The notes beneath the pieces are model-generated. The model searched no databases. It was not told where the DNA came from and saw only the letters and a program-made list of their open reading frames with translations. From contig NZ_JBHRWV010000007.1 of the NCBI RefSeq assembly GCF_042648145.1, forward strand, positions 434,001-498,000: DNA of 64,000 bases, read 5' to 3'. The position numbers and the translations under genes were made by a program. Positions 53,527 through 62,545 of this stretch are shown piece after piece (the stretch's first letter is position 1; each line of letters begins with the position of its first letter). This stretch comes from Salinicoccus sesuvii. Its GTDB lineage: Bacteria; Bacillota; Bacilli; Staphylococcales; Salinicoccaceae.

Positions 53527-54045
53527 TCATTCGTTTTGATCCCGCTCTATTGCTTCAAGATCATCCACTCGATGTTCCTGATTTGTTTCAAAATCAAGCA
53601 GATAGTCCCAATCATCGGACTTCAGCAAGTCGAGCTGTGCTTCGACCAGCATCTTGAATCGCGCACGAAAGATCTTCGACTGTCGTTTCATATCTTCTGT
53701 CTGGCTAGCAATATGGCGCGCTCGATCAAGACTTTCACTGATGATCCGTTCACGTTCCGCTTCAGCGGACTTCAGAATTTCTTCGGCCCTAGCCTGTGCC
53801 GTACGCTTCGCCTCATCTCCTGCACGCTGGGCAGTGAGTATGGCTTCATTGATGCTTGTCTCTACGTTCCTAAAGCTGTTGAGATTTTCTTCCTTCTCAT
53901 CCAGCATTCCTTCTAATTGTTTAATCTTTTCATCCCTCTGGTCGATTTCCGCCTGCATTGCTCTGAGATGCGTGCGCACTTCCTGTTCATCCAGGCCGCG
54001 GTACACCGTAGGAAACTTACGATTTACAGCTTCTTCTCTATTCAT
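53527..54045 (-). CDS. divIVA: Cell-division protein DivIVA
   Basis: Coiled-coil protein that binds curved membrane at septa and poles. The N-terminal lipid-binding domain (NRKFPTVYRGLDEQEVRTHL) is followed by long coiled coils (about 30-75 and 85-145). The ATG at 54043-54045 has GAGGTG at proper distance; a GTG three codons earlier lies in that ribosome site. 172 residues, somewhat short, with an acidic C-terminal tail. Last gene of the ylmD-to-divIVA group. Confidence 0.93.
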   Translation of the reverse strand: MNREEAVNRKFPTVYRGLDEQEVRTHLRAMQAEIDQRDEKIKQLEGMLDEKEENLNSFRNVETSINEAILTAQRAGDEAKRTAQARAEEILKSAEAERERIISESLDRARHIASQTEDMKRQSKIFRARFKMLVEAQLDLLKSDDWDYLLDFETNQEHRVDDLEAIERDQNE

Positions 54046-54066
54046 AATATTCACCTCAGTTGTGTA

Positions 54067-54846
54067 TTACCCATCCCGATAGACCCTAACCTCGAGCCGG
54101 TACTTTCCTTTTCTGGTTTCTGCAGTCAGTTTCGTAACCTTAAAACGGCCGAAGTGACGGATGGATACTGTATCACCGGTCTCCATTATAAATGAAGGGC
54201 TTGTAACAATCGAATGATTGACTTTCACCTTGCCCTTTTCAACACGTGCTTTCGACTTTGCACGACCTTCATTGATTACTTCTGAGATGATGGCATCCAC
54301 TCTGAAAGAGGATACGAGGATTGACGCCGTCTTACCGTCATCCACTGCCTCTATGAAAGATTCATGAGGAACTTCTACAAGGGTGATAGGAGCGTTCCTA
54401 ATCCGATCCAGTGATTGACGGAACATTTCCACATAGGGAGCAGCTACCGCAAATTGGATCCGATCACCGATGACAATATCCCCGATTAGGGAACGATCCA
54501 CACCAATGTTCATTATGGCCCCGAGAATATTGCGATGTGTCAAGGTCACGAACTTCTCAGGGTACTGCATTTCAAAAATGGTAATCTCGAATTCGTGGGA
54601 CGACACTTCAAGCATCTCAGGTACAATCATTGCACGTCTACGTTCACGCGTACCTGGACCACCGTAGAATTCGACCTTGAGTTCCGGGTAGCTACCAGCA
54701 AGACTTGTTACAATCATCTGCTCTCTCGGATCTAGGAAATCCAGCAGTATCGGGTAGTAGTCTCGTTCAGCAATTTCAAACTTGCCGTTGTACATTGTAA
54801 TTTTTTCATGTTCTTCTTTTCTAAAATGCTGATAGATTCCTTCCAC
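54067..54846 (-). CDS. ylmH: S4-domain RNA-binding protein YlmH
   Basis: 259-residue cell-division-cluster protein with a C-terminal S4 domain (about 185-240, VINEGRAKSKARVEKGKVKVNH). In B. subtilis YlmH binds the 50S P site and can assist rescue of stalled peptides alongside RqcH, here encoded at 26372. Start is GTG (54844-54846) with GGAGG upstream. Function in this organism is inferred from the family. Confidence 0.9.
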   Translation of the reverse strand: MEGIYQHFRKEEHEKITMYNGKFEIAERDYYPILLDFLDPREQMIVTSLAGSYPELKVEFYGGPGTRERRRAMIVPEMLEVSSHEFEITIFEMQYPEKFVTLTHRNILGAIMNIGVDRSLIGDIVIGDRIQFAVAAPYVEMFRQSLDRIRNAPITLVEVPHESFIEAVDDGKTASILVSSFRVDAIISEVINEGRAKSKARVEKGKVKVNHSIVTSPSFIMETGDTVSIRHFGRFKVTKLTAETRKGKYRLEVRVYRDG

Positions 54847-54871
54847 TCTACATCCTCCAGTACGGATTGAT

Positions 54872-54925
54872 GAAGGCGCCCATAATGGACAGTCGAAACG
54901 ACTAAATGTCCGCTATGTGCGCCTC
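54872..54925 (-). other. Long intergenic RNA hairpin between ylmG and ylmH
   Basis: On the minus strand GAGGCGC pairs with GCGCCTTC at the base, then CATA/TATG, GGAC/GTCC and AGTCG/CGACT around TTT. No T-run follows, so it is not a normal intrinsic terminator. It could be an mRNA processing or translation-control element for ylmH. Confidence 0.45.
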
Positions 54926-54936
54926 TTATCAATTAT

Positions 54937-55242
54937 TTACATTAGTGCGGGATATATTGCATTGAACACAGCGTTCAGACCGCTTAGGAAAAGTCTTAAA
55001 ACAATAATGGCGATGATCGGAGACAAGTCGAGTACCCCACCGATTGGTGGGATCAGTTTTCTGAAAGGCTCCAGTATAGGCTCATAGACCTTGCCAAGAA
55101 TTTGACCGAATGCCGATTCCCTCAATCCAGGCACCCAGGAACTAAAGATGTAGATGATAAGTCCCCAAGTGAAGATTGGAAATACAGTGTTTATGAAACG
55201 CTGTATAAAGAGCAGTATTTCTATAATCAATTGATTGTCCAA
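54937..55242 (-). CDS. ylmG: YggT-family membrane protein YlmG
   Basis: 101-residue protein with two membrane segments (about 5-30 and 70-95) and the intervening GKVYEPILEPFRKLIPPIGG motif typical of YggT. Found beside sepF in most Gram-positive division clusters; precise function unknown, likely division or envelope related. Confidence 0.9.
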   Translation of the reverse strand: MDNQLIIEILLFIQRFINTVFPIFTWGLIIYIFSSWVPGLRESAFGQILGKVYEPILEPFRKLIPPIGGVLDLSPIIAIIVLRLFLSGLNAVFNAIYPALM

Positions 55243-55253
55243 TATGATTCTCC

Positions 55254-55829
55254 TTACATTTCTTCGATTTGATTTTTGCCTTCGCTGATTTCTCCTTCAA
55301 CGCTGACACTGTTTGGTGTGCACAAGAAGATATCCGTACCAACTTTCTGGATATCACCATCCATTGCGTAAACCGTGCCACTCAGGAAGTCGACAATCCG
55401 TTTTTTTGGACCCTGTTCCACCTTTGTAAGGTTAACGAGCGTCGCCCGCTCGTTCTTCAATTCATCAGCAATATCCTGTGTCTCGGAAAATACTCTCGGT
55501 TCAAACAGGCATACTTTTGTATTGCTTGCTTCTGCGCTCATCAAAGTGGTCTCCTTTTCATTCTGGATGGTTTTCCTATCTTTTTCGGGGCGTTTTCTGA
55601 CAGGTTTCTTCCGTTCCGTCTTTCGGTGATTTGAAGGTGTCGTTTCCTTCTCCTCCGACGTCGGTGGTGTTTCTACGGATGGGTTTTGGGTTCGCCCTTT
55701 TTTCGATTCTTCCAGGCTTGTGACTTTCATATTACTGCTTGTTGCTGGCTGTTTTTTACTTTCTTTCGCTCTATCGTCTTCTTCGTACTCCACAATAAAT
55801 ATATCCTTAAAAAACTTTTTGATGGCCAT
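55254..55829 (-). CDS. sepF: Cell-division protein SepF
   Basis: FtsZ-bundling membrane anchor. The N-terminal amphipathic helix (MAIKKFFKDIFI) binds membrane, a long charged linker (about 20-95) rich in Lys, Glu and Thr follows, and the conserved SepF domain occupies about 100-180 (RVFSETQDIADELKNERATL, FLSGTVYAMDG). The ATG at 55827-55829 fits the AGGTG site best; a GTG three codons earlier is possible. Confidence 0.94.
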   Translation of the reverse strand: MAIKKFFKDIFIVEYEEDDRAKESKKQPATSSNMKVTSLEESKKGRTQNPSVETPPTSEEKETTPSNHRKTERKKPVRKRPEKDRKTIQNEKETTLMSAEASNTKVCLFEPRVFSETQDIADELKNERATLVNLTKVEQGPKKRIVDFLSGTVYAMDGDIQKVGTDIFLCTPNSVSVEGEISEGKNQIEEM

Positions 55830-55834
55830 GGTTT

Positions 55835-56476
55835 TCACCTGCTCCCCATTAATTTACTGCCAATACGTACATAGGTGGCACCATATCTAAGAGCAATATG
55901 ATAATCGTTGCTCATCCCCATGCTTAGCTCCTCAATTTGTATATTGCCGGAATTCTTTTGCTTTAAGGCATCTCTTAACGCTTTAAGCTTTTCGAATACT
56001 TGGCTGACTGCCGTTTCGTCCTCTGTATGTGGTGCCATTGTCATGAGGCCGATGATTTGGACTTTGCTATAATTTCTAATGTCTTCGAGAAATTCAGGCA
56101 CCATCTCCGGTGCTAGTCCATGTTTGCTCGACTCACCCGAAATATTTACCTGTATAAAACATTTTACAGTATGACTGCTATATTGTTCAATTTTTTTAGC
56201 TACACTTACACGATCCAGTGAATGCACATAATTAAGATGGTCGATAACATCCTTCACTTTGCGCGACTGCAGTGTACCGATAAAATGTACCTCTGCATCT
56301 TCTGGCAATACTTCACGTTTCTCGAGAAATCCCTCGATCCGGTTTTCACCAAAATGCCTCACACCTGCATCGTATGCCTCAAGTGTCTCTTCCACTGAGT
56401 GGTATTTCGAAACTGCAATCATCGTGGCTTGGCTTCCGATTTCTTGATTCAGCTGTTCATAGCGATCTTTGATCAT
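55835..56476 (-). CDS. ylmE: PLP homeostasis protein, YggS/PROSC family (YlmE)
   Basis: Pyridoxal-phosphate-binding protein without known catalysis, involved in PLP and amino-acid homeostasis. 213 residues from the ATG at 56474-56476, chosen because GGGAGG lies seven bases upstream; longer forms extend into ylmD. PLP Lys in IAVSKYHS (about 28), plus FGENRIEGF, IGLMTMAPH and SMGMSNDYHIAL motifs. Overlaps ylmD by 20 bases. Confidence 0.93.
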   Translation of the reverse strand: MIKDRYEQLNQEIGSQATMIAVSKYHSVEETLEAYDAGVRHFGENRIEGFLEKREVLPEDAEVHFIGTLQSRKVKDVIDHLNYVHSLDRVSVAKKIEQYSSHTVKCFIQVNISGESSKHGLAPEMVPEFLEDIRNYSKVQIIGLMTMAPHTEDETAVSQVFEKLKALRDALKQKNSGNIQIEELSMGMSNDYHIALRYGATYVRIGSKLMGSR

Positions 56477-57248
56477 CTTCATACCTCCCGATAAACGCAA
56501 GCGCCCGACCCGTCTGTCCATTCTCAAGGCGATAGGAAAAGAACCGTTCCATATCTTCCGTGCCAAGCTCTGATACATGTATATTTTCCGAAATGATGCC
56601 TGCTTTCAATGCCTGATAGCGATTGACAGTCTTCAAATCAAGCTTCCATTCGGAGCCGTTTTGTTCCACTGCACTATCCGGCAACCCTATCTCTTCCAAT
56701 GCCTGGATAACTTTTGAATCGACAGTATAGCATGCACCATTGATTGCTACACCAATCATCACAGAGAGATCTTGAGGCTCGCCGTCATATTTTTCTACCA
56801 GCTTCCCAATAATGCCGCATGCAGTACCTCTCCAACCCGCATGGAGTAGAGCTGTAAAGTTATTTTTTCTGCTCCACACATAAATTGGTACGCAATCTGC
56901 ATAATTCATGGCGAGCAACAGTCCACGATCATATGTATAGAGCCCATCAACATCATATAGCGTGCTTGATTGCTTACGTACATTTACCCCGGCATCCTCC
57001 AAGGTCACTTGTCTAATATTGCCCCCGTGCTTTTGAATCGGTAGCACCCAGCGGTCCGGAGAAAAGCCTACTTCAGCAGCTAGCATGTTCTGATGTTGAT
57101 GCACATTTGAGGTATCATCATTAATGTAGAGAGCCATATTAAAGCTCTCCGACGGGAAATTGCTATGTCCCTCCGTGCGCTTAGTATACCCCATTACAAT
57201 TTCATCTGAAGTGGTACCTACATAATGTTTATGATTGTCGAATCTCAT
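56457..57248 (-). CDS. ylmD: YfiH/LACC1-family purine nucleoside phosphorylase-like protein (YlmD)
   Basis: 263-residue polyphenol-oxidase/multicopper-like fold protein. Family members have zinc-dependent purine nucleoside phosphorylase and adenosine deaminase activity. Metal-ligand motifs are His in QKHGG, Cys in MNYADCVPI and His in LLHAGWRG. First gene after the ftsZ terminator; position next to ftsZ is conserved in Gram-positives. Link to division unclear. Confidence 0.92.
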   Translation of the reverse strand: MRFDNHKHYVGTTSDEIVMGYTKRTEGHSNFPSESFNMALYINDDTSNVHQHQNMLAAEVGFSPDRWVLPIQKHGGNIRQVTLEDAGVNVRKQSSTLYDVDGLYTYDRGLLLAMNYADCVPIYVWSRKNNFTALLHAGWRGTACGIIGKLVEKYDGEPQDLSVMIGVAINGACYTVDSKVIQALEEIGLPDSAVEQNGSEWKLDLKTVNRYQALKAGIISENIHVSELGTEDMERFFSYRLENGQTGRALAFIGRYEDDQRSL

Positions 57249-57260
57249 ATCTACACCTCA

Positions 57261-57294
57261 AAAAATAAGTCAGAAAGGCGTGCCCTTCTGACTT
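57261..57294 (-). terminator. Terminator after ftsZ
   Basis: AAGTCAGAAGGGC and AAGTCAGAAAGGC-type complement (57267-57294) form a long stem on the minus strand, followed by ATTTTTT. It separates ftsA-ftsZ from the ylmD group, although the ylmD start is only 12 bases beyond. Confidence 0.88.
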
Positions 57295-57305
57295 ATGCTC
57301 TATTT

Positions 57306-58433
57306 CTATCTTCTGCGTCTTGAACGGTTTCTCAAGAACGTCGGTACTTCATAATCATCCTGTGGCTCATTGTTTGTCTCTCTTGGTTCCGGCTCACGTT
57401 CAGGTGTACTTTCCTTTGAGGAAGTCGGGTATGTGAATGATTCACGCTTCTCTTCCTTTTCAGGTGTACGATTTACAGATTTCTCATTGAACCCTGTTGC
57501 GATAACCGTAACGATGATCTCATCTTCAAGTTCAGGGTTGATGACTGTACCAAAGATCATGTTTACGTCTTCATCCGCTGCATCTTGCACAACATCTGCT
57601 GCTTCTTGTGCTTCAAACAGTGACAGCGATTCGCCACCTGTGATATTCATCAGGACGCCTTGGGCACCAACGATGGATGTCTCAAGAAGTGGACTTGATA
57701 TTGCCTTTTTCGATGCTTCGATTGCACGATTCTCACCACTCGACACGCCAATACCCATGAGCGCTGAACCTTGATTGTACATAATAGTCTTAACGTCTGC
57801 AAAGTCGAGGTTAACTTCACCACTGACAGCAATCAGATCGGAAATACCTTGGACACCTTGTCTTAGAACATTGTCCGCTTCCTTGAAAGCTTCCATCATT
57901 GGAGTTGACTTGTCTACAATATCAAGTAGACGGTCATTCGGTATGACGATGAGCGTATCGACTGCTGCTTTCATTGCATCTACACCTGCAGAAGCCTGAG
58001 TCTGACGCTTTCTCCCTTCGAAGGAGAAAGGACGTGTAACGACACCAACTGTCAGTGCACCCATTTCTTTTGCAATCTTGGCAACAACTGGTGCAGCACC
58101 TGTACCAGTACCGCCACCCATTCCGGCTGTAACGAACACCATGTCCGCACCTTGGATAGCATCTTCAATCTGTTCTCTTGACTCTTCAGCAGCCTTTTTG
58201 CCGATATCTGGATTTGCACCAGCACCCAGGCCACGTGTCAATTTTTCGCCAATTTGGATTTTGGATTCAGCTTTTGACAGGTTAAGCGCCTGTCCATCTG
58301 TATTGATAGCAATGAACTCGACGTTCTGCATGCCATCATCGATCATGCGATTGACAGCGTTGTTACCGCCACCGCCGACACCAACAACTTTCAAAGTAGC
58401 CATATGGTTGAAACCTTGTTCGAATTCTAACAT
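57306..58433 (-). CDS. ftsZ: Cell-division tubulin homologue FtsZ
   Basis: GTPase forming the Z-ring. From the ATG at 58431-58433 (family start MLEFEQGFNHMATLKVVGVGGGG, with GGGAGG eight bases upstream) it is 375 residues. The tubulin signature GGGTGTG is near residue 105. The C-terminal linker (from about 315) is rich in Glu, Pro and Arg, and the terminal peptide YEVPTFLRNRSRRRR is the FtsA/SepF-binding tail. Confidence 0.98.
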   Translation of the reverse strand: MLEFEQGFNHMATLKVVGVGGGGNNAVNRMIDDGMQNVEFIAINTDGQALNLSKAESKIQIGEKLTRGLGAGANPDIGKKAAEESREQIEDAIQGADMVFVTAGMGGGTGTGAAPVVAKIAKEMGALTVGVVTRPFSFEGRKRQTQASAGVDAMKAAVDTLIVIPNDRLLDIVDKSTPMMEAFKEADNVLRQGVQGISDLIAVSGEVNLDFADVKTIMYNQGSALMGIGVSSGENRAIEASKKAISSPLLETSIVGAQGVLMNITGGESLSLFEAQEAADVVQDAADEDVNMIFGTVINPELEDEIIVTVIATGFNEKSVNRTPEKEEKRESFTYPTSSKESTPEREPEPRETNNEPQDDYEVPTFLRNRSRRRR

Positions 58434-58458
58434 TTCCATTTCCTCCCAGTCATTCATC

Positions 58459-59916
58459 TTACTCAAACAAATTTTTGAAGAGCTTTTTCATATATCCACG
58501 ATAATCTTTCTGATCACTTTGACGCGTTTCTTCAGAACGTTTCGTGACTGTTTCATCAGAACGCGATTCATCATATGCATAATCGGAATACTCTGATTCT
58601 TCAGGAGCAGGCTCGCTAGTTTTGTCAGATGGAAACTTGTATGTTTCCCCTGACTCCAGCTGACGGGTGTTATGTTCTTTTCGCTTATTGAAAAGCCCGT
58701 TGAAGAAGTTACCCGACGCCTCTTCAGATGCCTCGTTGTGAGCTTCATCCGACTCCGTCTCATAATTATTAATTGTAACATACTCGAGAAGTTCATCAAA
58801 CATAATTCCGCTTGATACTGTCGAAATAACGCTTGAGAACTCAGGCTTTCTTACCCCCATCTGGTTAGGAACATGCACTCTGATCTTTTCCGATACAAGA
58901 TCCTGCATAAGTTCTTTGACTCCAAGAAGATTCGCTGTGCCACCTGTAACGACAAATCCACCATTAACTTTGGTGATTCCCTGCTGCTGAAGAGCTTCAA
59001 AAACACCCATTAGAATTTCTTCTAGCCTCATCTCGATGATGTCCGCGAGATCTTTTGGTGTCACTTCAATATCTGGTTCTCCATCGCGTTGTGGAAGTCT
59101 GATGATATCTGCTTCGGAAGCGAGTTCATAAAAGGCATGGCCATACTGCTGCTTTGCCTTCTCAGCCGCTTCTTTTGACGTGTTGAAAGCTTCCGAGAGA
59201 TCGTTTGTAATATGGTTACCCCCGACTGGGAGACTTCCGGCATATCTTAATGTACCACGTTCGTAATAACCGAACTGGGTCAAATCTGCACCGATATCGA
59301 TTGCTACACCGCCGAGCTCCACTTCGGACTCGCTCAATATATGCTGATAATTGACTGCATCGGAATATACATCAAGGACCTCAAGACCAGCATCCTCGAC
59401 ACATTTGACCGCATTCATAAGCAATGTTCGATTGACAAGAACGATACCTGCACTTACGAAAAGCGACTGAGTTGCCATCATTTCTTTCGGGTCCACTACT
59501 TCATGCAGATCATCGACTTTGAAGTGAATTGGATAGACGGTTACTACTTCACGGTCTTTATGGATTTCTCTTTCCCTCAGCGTTTCGAGGAGGTCTTCGA
59601 TATGTGTCCCGTTAATTTCTGTAGAATTGCCACCAAAACGCAACTCCTCTTCACTGAATTTGAATTCAGTTTCAGTAATCGGCATTTTTAAAAAGACTTC
59701 ATCTATATCAACACCAGATGAGATCTTTGCCTTTTTAATCGTATCTATAATAGCATTTCTCGCCAGATCAAAATCTTTTATCTTCCCTTTGGATATGCCA
59801 TCCGTAAAGGTCTGGCCAGTACCAATGATGTTGACACCATCGTGGAACTTCTCACCGACGACCGCCTTCACGCTAGCGGAACCGATATCCAGGGCAACAT
59901 AGTAATGTTCCTTCAA
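58459..59916 (-). CDS. ftsA: Cell-division protein FtsA
   Basis: Actin-like membrane tether of FtsZ. 485 residues: ATPase motifs ALDIGSASVKAVVG (about 9-22), VAIDIGADLTQFGY (about 200), and VTGGTANLLG; the inserted 1C domain lies at about 85-165. The long C-terminal tail (about 400-475) is acidic and unstructured, ending in an amphipathic helix YMKKLFKNLFE for membrane binding. Preceded by a terminator after divIB and by a TATAAT -10 near 59970, so ftsA-ftsZ can be transcribed separately. Confidence 0.97.
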   Translation of the reverse strand: MKEHYYVALDIGSASVKAVVGEKFHDGVNIIGTGQTFTDGISKGKIKDFDLARNAIIDTIKKAKISSGVDIDEVFLKMPITETEFKFSEEELRFGGNSTEINGTHIEDLLETLREREIHKDREVVTVYPIHFKVDDLHEVVDPKEMMATQSLFVSAGIVLVNRTLLMNAVKCVEDAGLEVLDVYSDAVNYQHILSESEVELGGVAIDIGADLTQFGYYERGTLRYAGSLPVGGNHITNDLSEAFNTSKEAAEKAKQQYGHAFYELASEADIIRLPQRDGEPDIEVTPKDLADIIEMRLEEILMGVFEALQQQGITKVNGGFVVTGGTANLLGVKELMQDLVSEKIRVHVPNQMGVRKPEFSSVISTVSSGIMFDELLEYVTINNYETESDEAHNEASEEASGNFFNGLFNKRKEHNTRQLESGETYKFPSDKTSEPAPEESEYSDYAYDESRSDETVTKRSEETRQSDQKDYRGYMKKLFKNLFE

Positions 59917-60015
59917 CTCATTTGCCTCCTAGCAAGCCTGTTTCAGCTTTCTATCATATAGTTTACATTATACCTTTTATATTGTGAACTATTTATGCAC
60001 AATAGTCCAGTATAA

Positions 60016-60044
60016 AAACAGGCGGGGAATCATTATTCCCCGCC
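60016..60044 (-). terminator. Terminator overlapping the divIB stop codon
   Basis: GGCGGGGAAT and its complement (60021-60044) with a four-base loop, followed on the minus strand by TGTTTTTAT. The divIB TAA lies in the loop. Confidence 0.88.
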
Positions 60045-61196
60045 CCCGATATCTATAAGTTGATCTTTCACATTTGCCAGTGCCTGATTCACATCTTCAA
60101 TGTATTTTGCCTGCACAGGGGCTTCGTAGATGCCGGATTTAACTTCTTCTGCTTCCTTACTTCCGTATGGCAGGAAACTGCTACCGATTTCAAAATCGAT
60201 GACCCCTGAATTCGGGTCTCCAATCTCATTTCGAACACTTGGATAATAGTTCATCTTTTCATCTATAGTGCGGTAATCTGCAACAATTTCTTGGCCGTCG
60301 TTCATAAACATGTGAACGCGTGTCGCCGAATTGACAGAAGGGCGGTAGTAAATCTCTGATATGCTAGCAAGTATTTCGCTATCCACTTTCCCGAGATTCT
60401 CGACCAGTTCATTGAACTCCCCGCCTTCGAAATAATGAAGGATTGGTGCCTGCTTTGGCGAGGAAGGGTAACCTCTTAGTATCTGTGCATTTTCAAGCAC
60501 TGGATAATAGTCGGTATTATTCTCAACATAACCGAGTGCTCTATATTCCACCACTGTGACCGTAATCGTATTCCACCAGTTGCGCTCGAGTTCTACATTC
60601 TCGACAACAGGCAAAAGTGCGATGTTCTCTCTGGCCTGTGACAAATCGGCACTAAACATCTTCGTGCCTTCATCGAAATGCAGGCGGTTTTGTATTTCTG
60701 CATCACTGATCAGTTCATTGCCGGAAATTTCGATGTTTTTAATATCACTTGCACTGCTGAACACATACCAGATCAACATGCTTACAGAAAGGAGCAGTAC
60801 AGATAGTAATAGTATGTAGAAATGCGCCCGCTTAAATCTTGGACGCGACCATTCTCTTTTTTCCTTCCGCTTTCTGTCCTTTTGAGGGAAAATTTCATGC
60901 TGTTTTTCTTTTCTCGGAAAAGTCTCGATTTCGTCTTCATCTATCGAATGGTAAGTCGTAGTTCCTTCACTTTTTTCCCTCATCAATCTACCGTGGAAAG
61001 TCTCGACTTCTATTTTCTGTGTAGGTGTTTCATCAGTGCGGTCTGCTCTATCTTCAGAAACACTACTGTCTGGTTCATTCTGCTGACTCAGAGGAGGGGA
61101 GCCGTTGCTGAGGCGTTCATCCAGCTTATGGTTGTTAGATCCCCTCGTGCGCTTTAACTTTTGTCTCATTCCATCTATGTCAGGTCTCTCACTCAT
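60033..61196 (-). CDS. divIB: Cell-division protein DivIB/FtsQ
   Basis: Bitopic divisome protein of the FtsQ/DivIB family. 387 residues: charged cytoplasmic domain (1-about 125), one membrane segment (about 128-148, FYILLLSVLLLSVSMLIWYVF), POTRA domain (about 155-225, IKNIEISGNELISDAEIQNRL), beta domain and a short C-terminal tail. Located between murD and ftsA, as in staphylococci. Confidence 0.96.
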   Translation of the reverse strand: MSERPDIDGMRQKLKRTRGSNNHKLDERLSNGSPPLSQQNEPDSSVSEDRADRTDETPTQKIEVETFHGRLMREKSEGTTTYHSIDEDEIETFPRKEKQHEIFPQKDRKRKEKREWSRPRFKRAHFYILLLSVLLLSVSMLIWYVFSSASDIKNIEISGNELISDAEIQNRLHFDEGTKMFSADLSQARENIALLPVVENVELERNWWNTITVTVVEYRALGYVENNTDYYPVLENAQILRGYPSSPKQAPILHYFEGGEFNELVENLGKVDSEILASISEIYYRPSVNSATRVHMFMNDGQEIVADYRTIDEKMNYYPSVRNEIGDPNSGVIDFEIGSSFLPYGSKEAEEVKSGIYEAPVQAKYIEDVNQALANVKDQLIDIGGGE

Positions 61197-61213
61197 CGGC
61201 CCACTCCCTTCAT

Positions 61214-62545
61214 CTATCTACCAAGCATGCTGAACCCTTCTTTGAAATGGTCGCCTCTTGCTTCGTAGTCTTTGTATTGATCCCAGCTCGCACATGCTGG
61301 TGAAAACAAGACAACCTCGCCGGGTAATGCCTGTCTTGCAGCCAACTGTACCGCTTCATACGGGTTTTCTGAAACCAAAACAGCCTTTTTGGTAACTTGA
61401 GCTAGTGCTTGAAATTTTTCTTTTGTCTCACCGAAAGTGATAATCATGCGTACATTTTTCATATGGGAGGCAAGCGCATCCAATGACTGGCCGCGGTCGA
61501 GCCCCCCAGCAATCCAGATGACGTCTTCATCGAAGCTTTTGAGCGCAAAAGTAGTCGCTAGGTTATTCGTTGCTTTTGAATCATTGTAGTAGGCCACATC
61601 TCCGTATTCGCCAAGGTGCTCCATCCGGTGAGGGATACTCCCGAAATTCAAAAGTGTCTCTTTGACTGCTTCATCCGTTGCCCCGTGCCGTTTAGCTGCA
61701 AGCAGCGCTGCAAGAATATTCTCATGGTTATGAGCACCTTTTAATTTCACCTGATCAACATGGATGAGAGGCTTTCCTTCATATGTGATGACACCTTCAT
61801 TAATAAAGGCGTCGGCATTCTCTAAAGTGGAAAAATACTGAACATGAAGATTCGATGTATCTTCTAGCATATCTCGTTGCATACCATTGAATACTACGGT
61901 CTGATGACGGTCCATATTGGATAGAAGATTCATCTTCGCTTGTACATAAGATTCGCGGCTTCCATGATAATCAATATGAGCTTCGTAGATATTGGTAAAA
62001 ACTGCTGTATCGGGACGGAAGTCTTTCACACCCATCAGCTGGAACGAAGACAGCTCCATAACTAGGATATCGTCCTTAGTTGCTTCTGCCGCTGCTTCCG
62101 ATGCCGGGTAACCGATGTTCCCACATAGTATCGGCGACAGCCCTGAACGTTCGAGCATTTCACCAATCAAATGTGTTACCGTCGTCTTACCATTCGTACC
62201 AGTAATACCGATGATCGGTGCATCTGTCATATGATACGCGAGTTCAACTTCGGTTATTATCGGTATATCTCTGTCAGCAGCGGTTTCAAGAAATGGAATG
62301 GTATATGGTATACCTGGATTTTTGACAATCAGTTCAGCATCATTCAACAAACTTGTCGGGTGGTGGCCATCGACAATATCAACACCCCACCCTTTCATCG
62401 TTTGACGTACTTTTTCATCTGCAATGATTTCGTTTGTCGTCAATGTAACGACAGCACCGAGAGATACAAGCGCTGAAACAGCGCTCCGACCGCTGCGACC
62501 GTATCCTAAAACAACAACGTTCTTATTCTCAAAACTATGTGTCAT
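61214..62545 (-). CDS. murD: UDP-N-acetylmuramoylalanine--D-glutamate ligase
   Basis: Adds D-Glu to UDP-MurNAc-L-Ala in peptidoglycan precursor synthesis. 443 residues, with N-terminal Rossmann domain (VLGYGRSGRSA), ATP loop GITGTNGKTTV (about 114-124), and C-terminal ligase domain with WIAGGLDRGQ and FSPACASWDQYKDYEARG. One base separates it from mraY. Confidence 0.98.
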   Translation of the reverse strand: MTHSFENKNVVVLGYGRSGRSAVSALVSLGAVVTLTTNEIIADEKVRQTMKGWGVDIVDGHHPTSLLNDAELIVKNPGIPYTIPFLETAADRDIPIITEVELAYHMTDAPIIGITGTNGKTTVTHLIGEMLERSGLSPILCGNIGYPASEAAAEATKDDILVMELSSFQLMGVKDFRPDTAVFTNIYEAHIDYHGSRESYVQAKMNLLSNMDRHQTVVFNGMQRDMLEDTSNLHVQYFSTLENADAFINEGVITYEGKPLIHVDQVKLKGAHNHENILAALLAAKRHGATDEAVKETLLNFGSIPHRMEHLGEYGDVAYYNDSKATNNLATTFALKSFDEDVIWIAGGLDRGQSLDALASHMKNVRMIITFGETKEKFQALAQVTKKAVLVSENPYEAVQLAARQALPGEVVLFSPACASWDQYKDYEARGDHFKEGFSMLGR

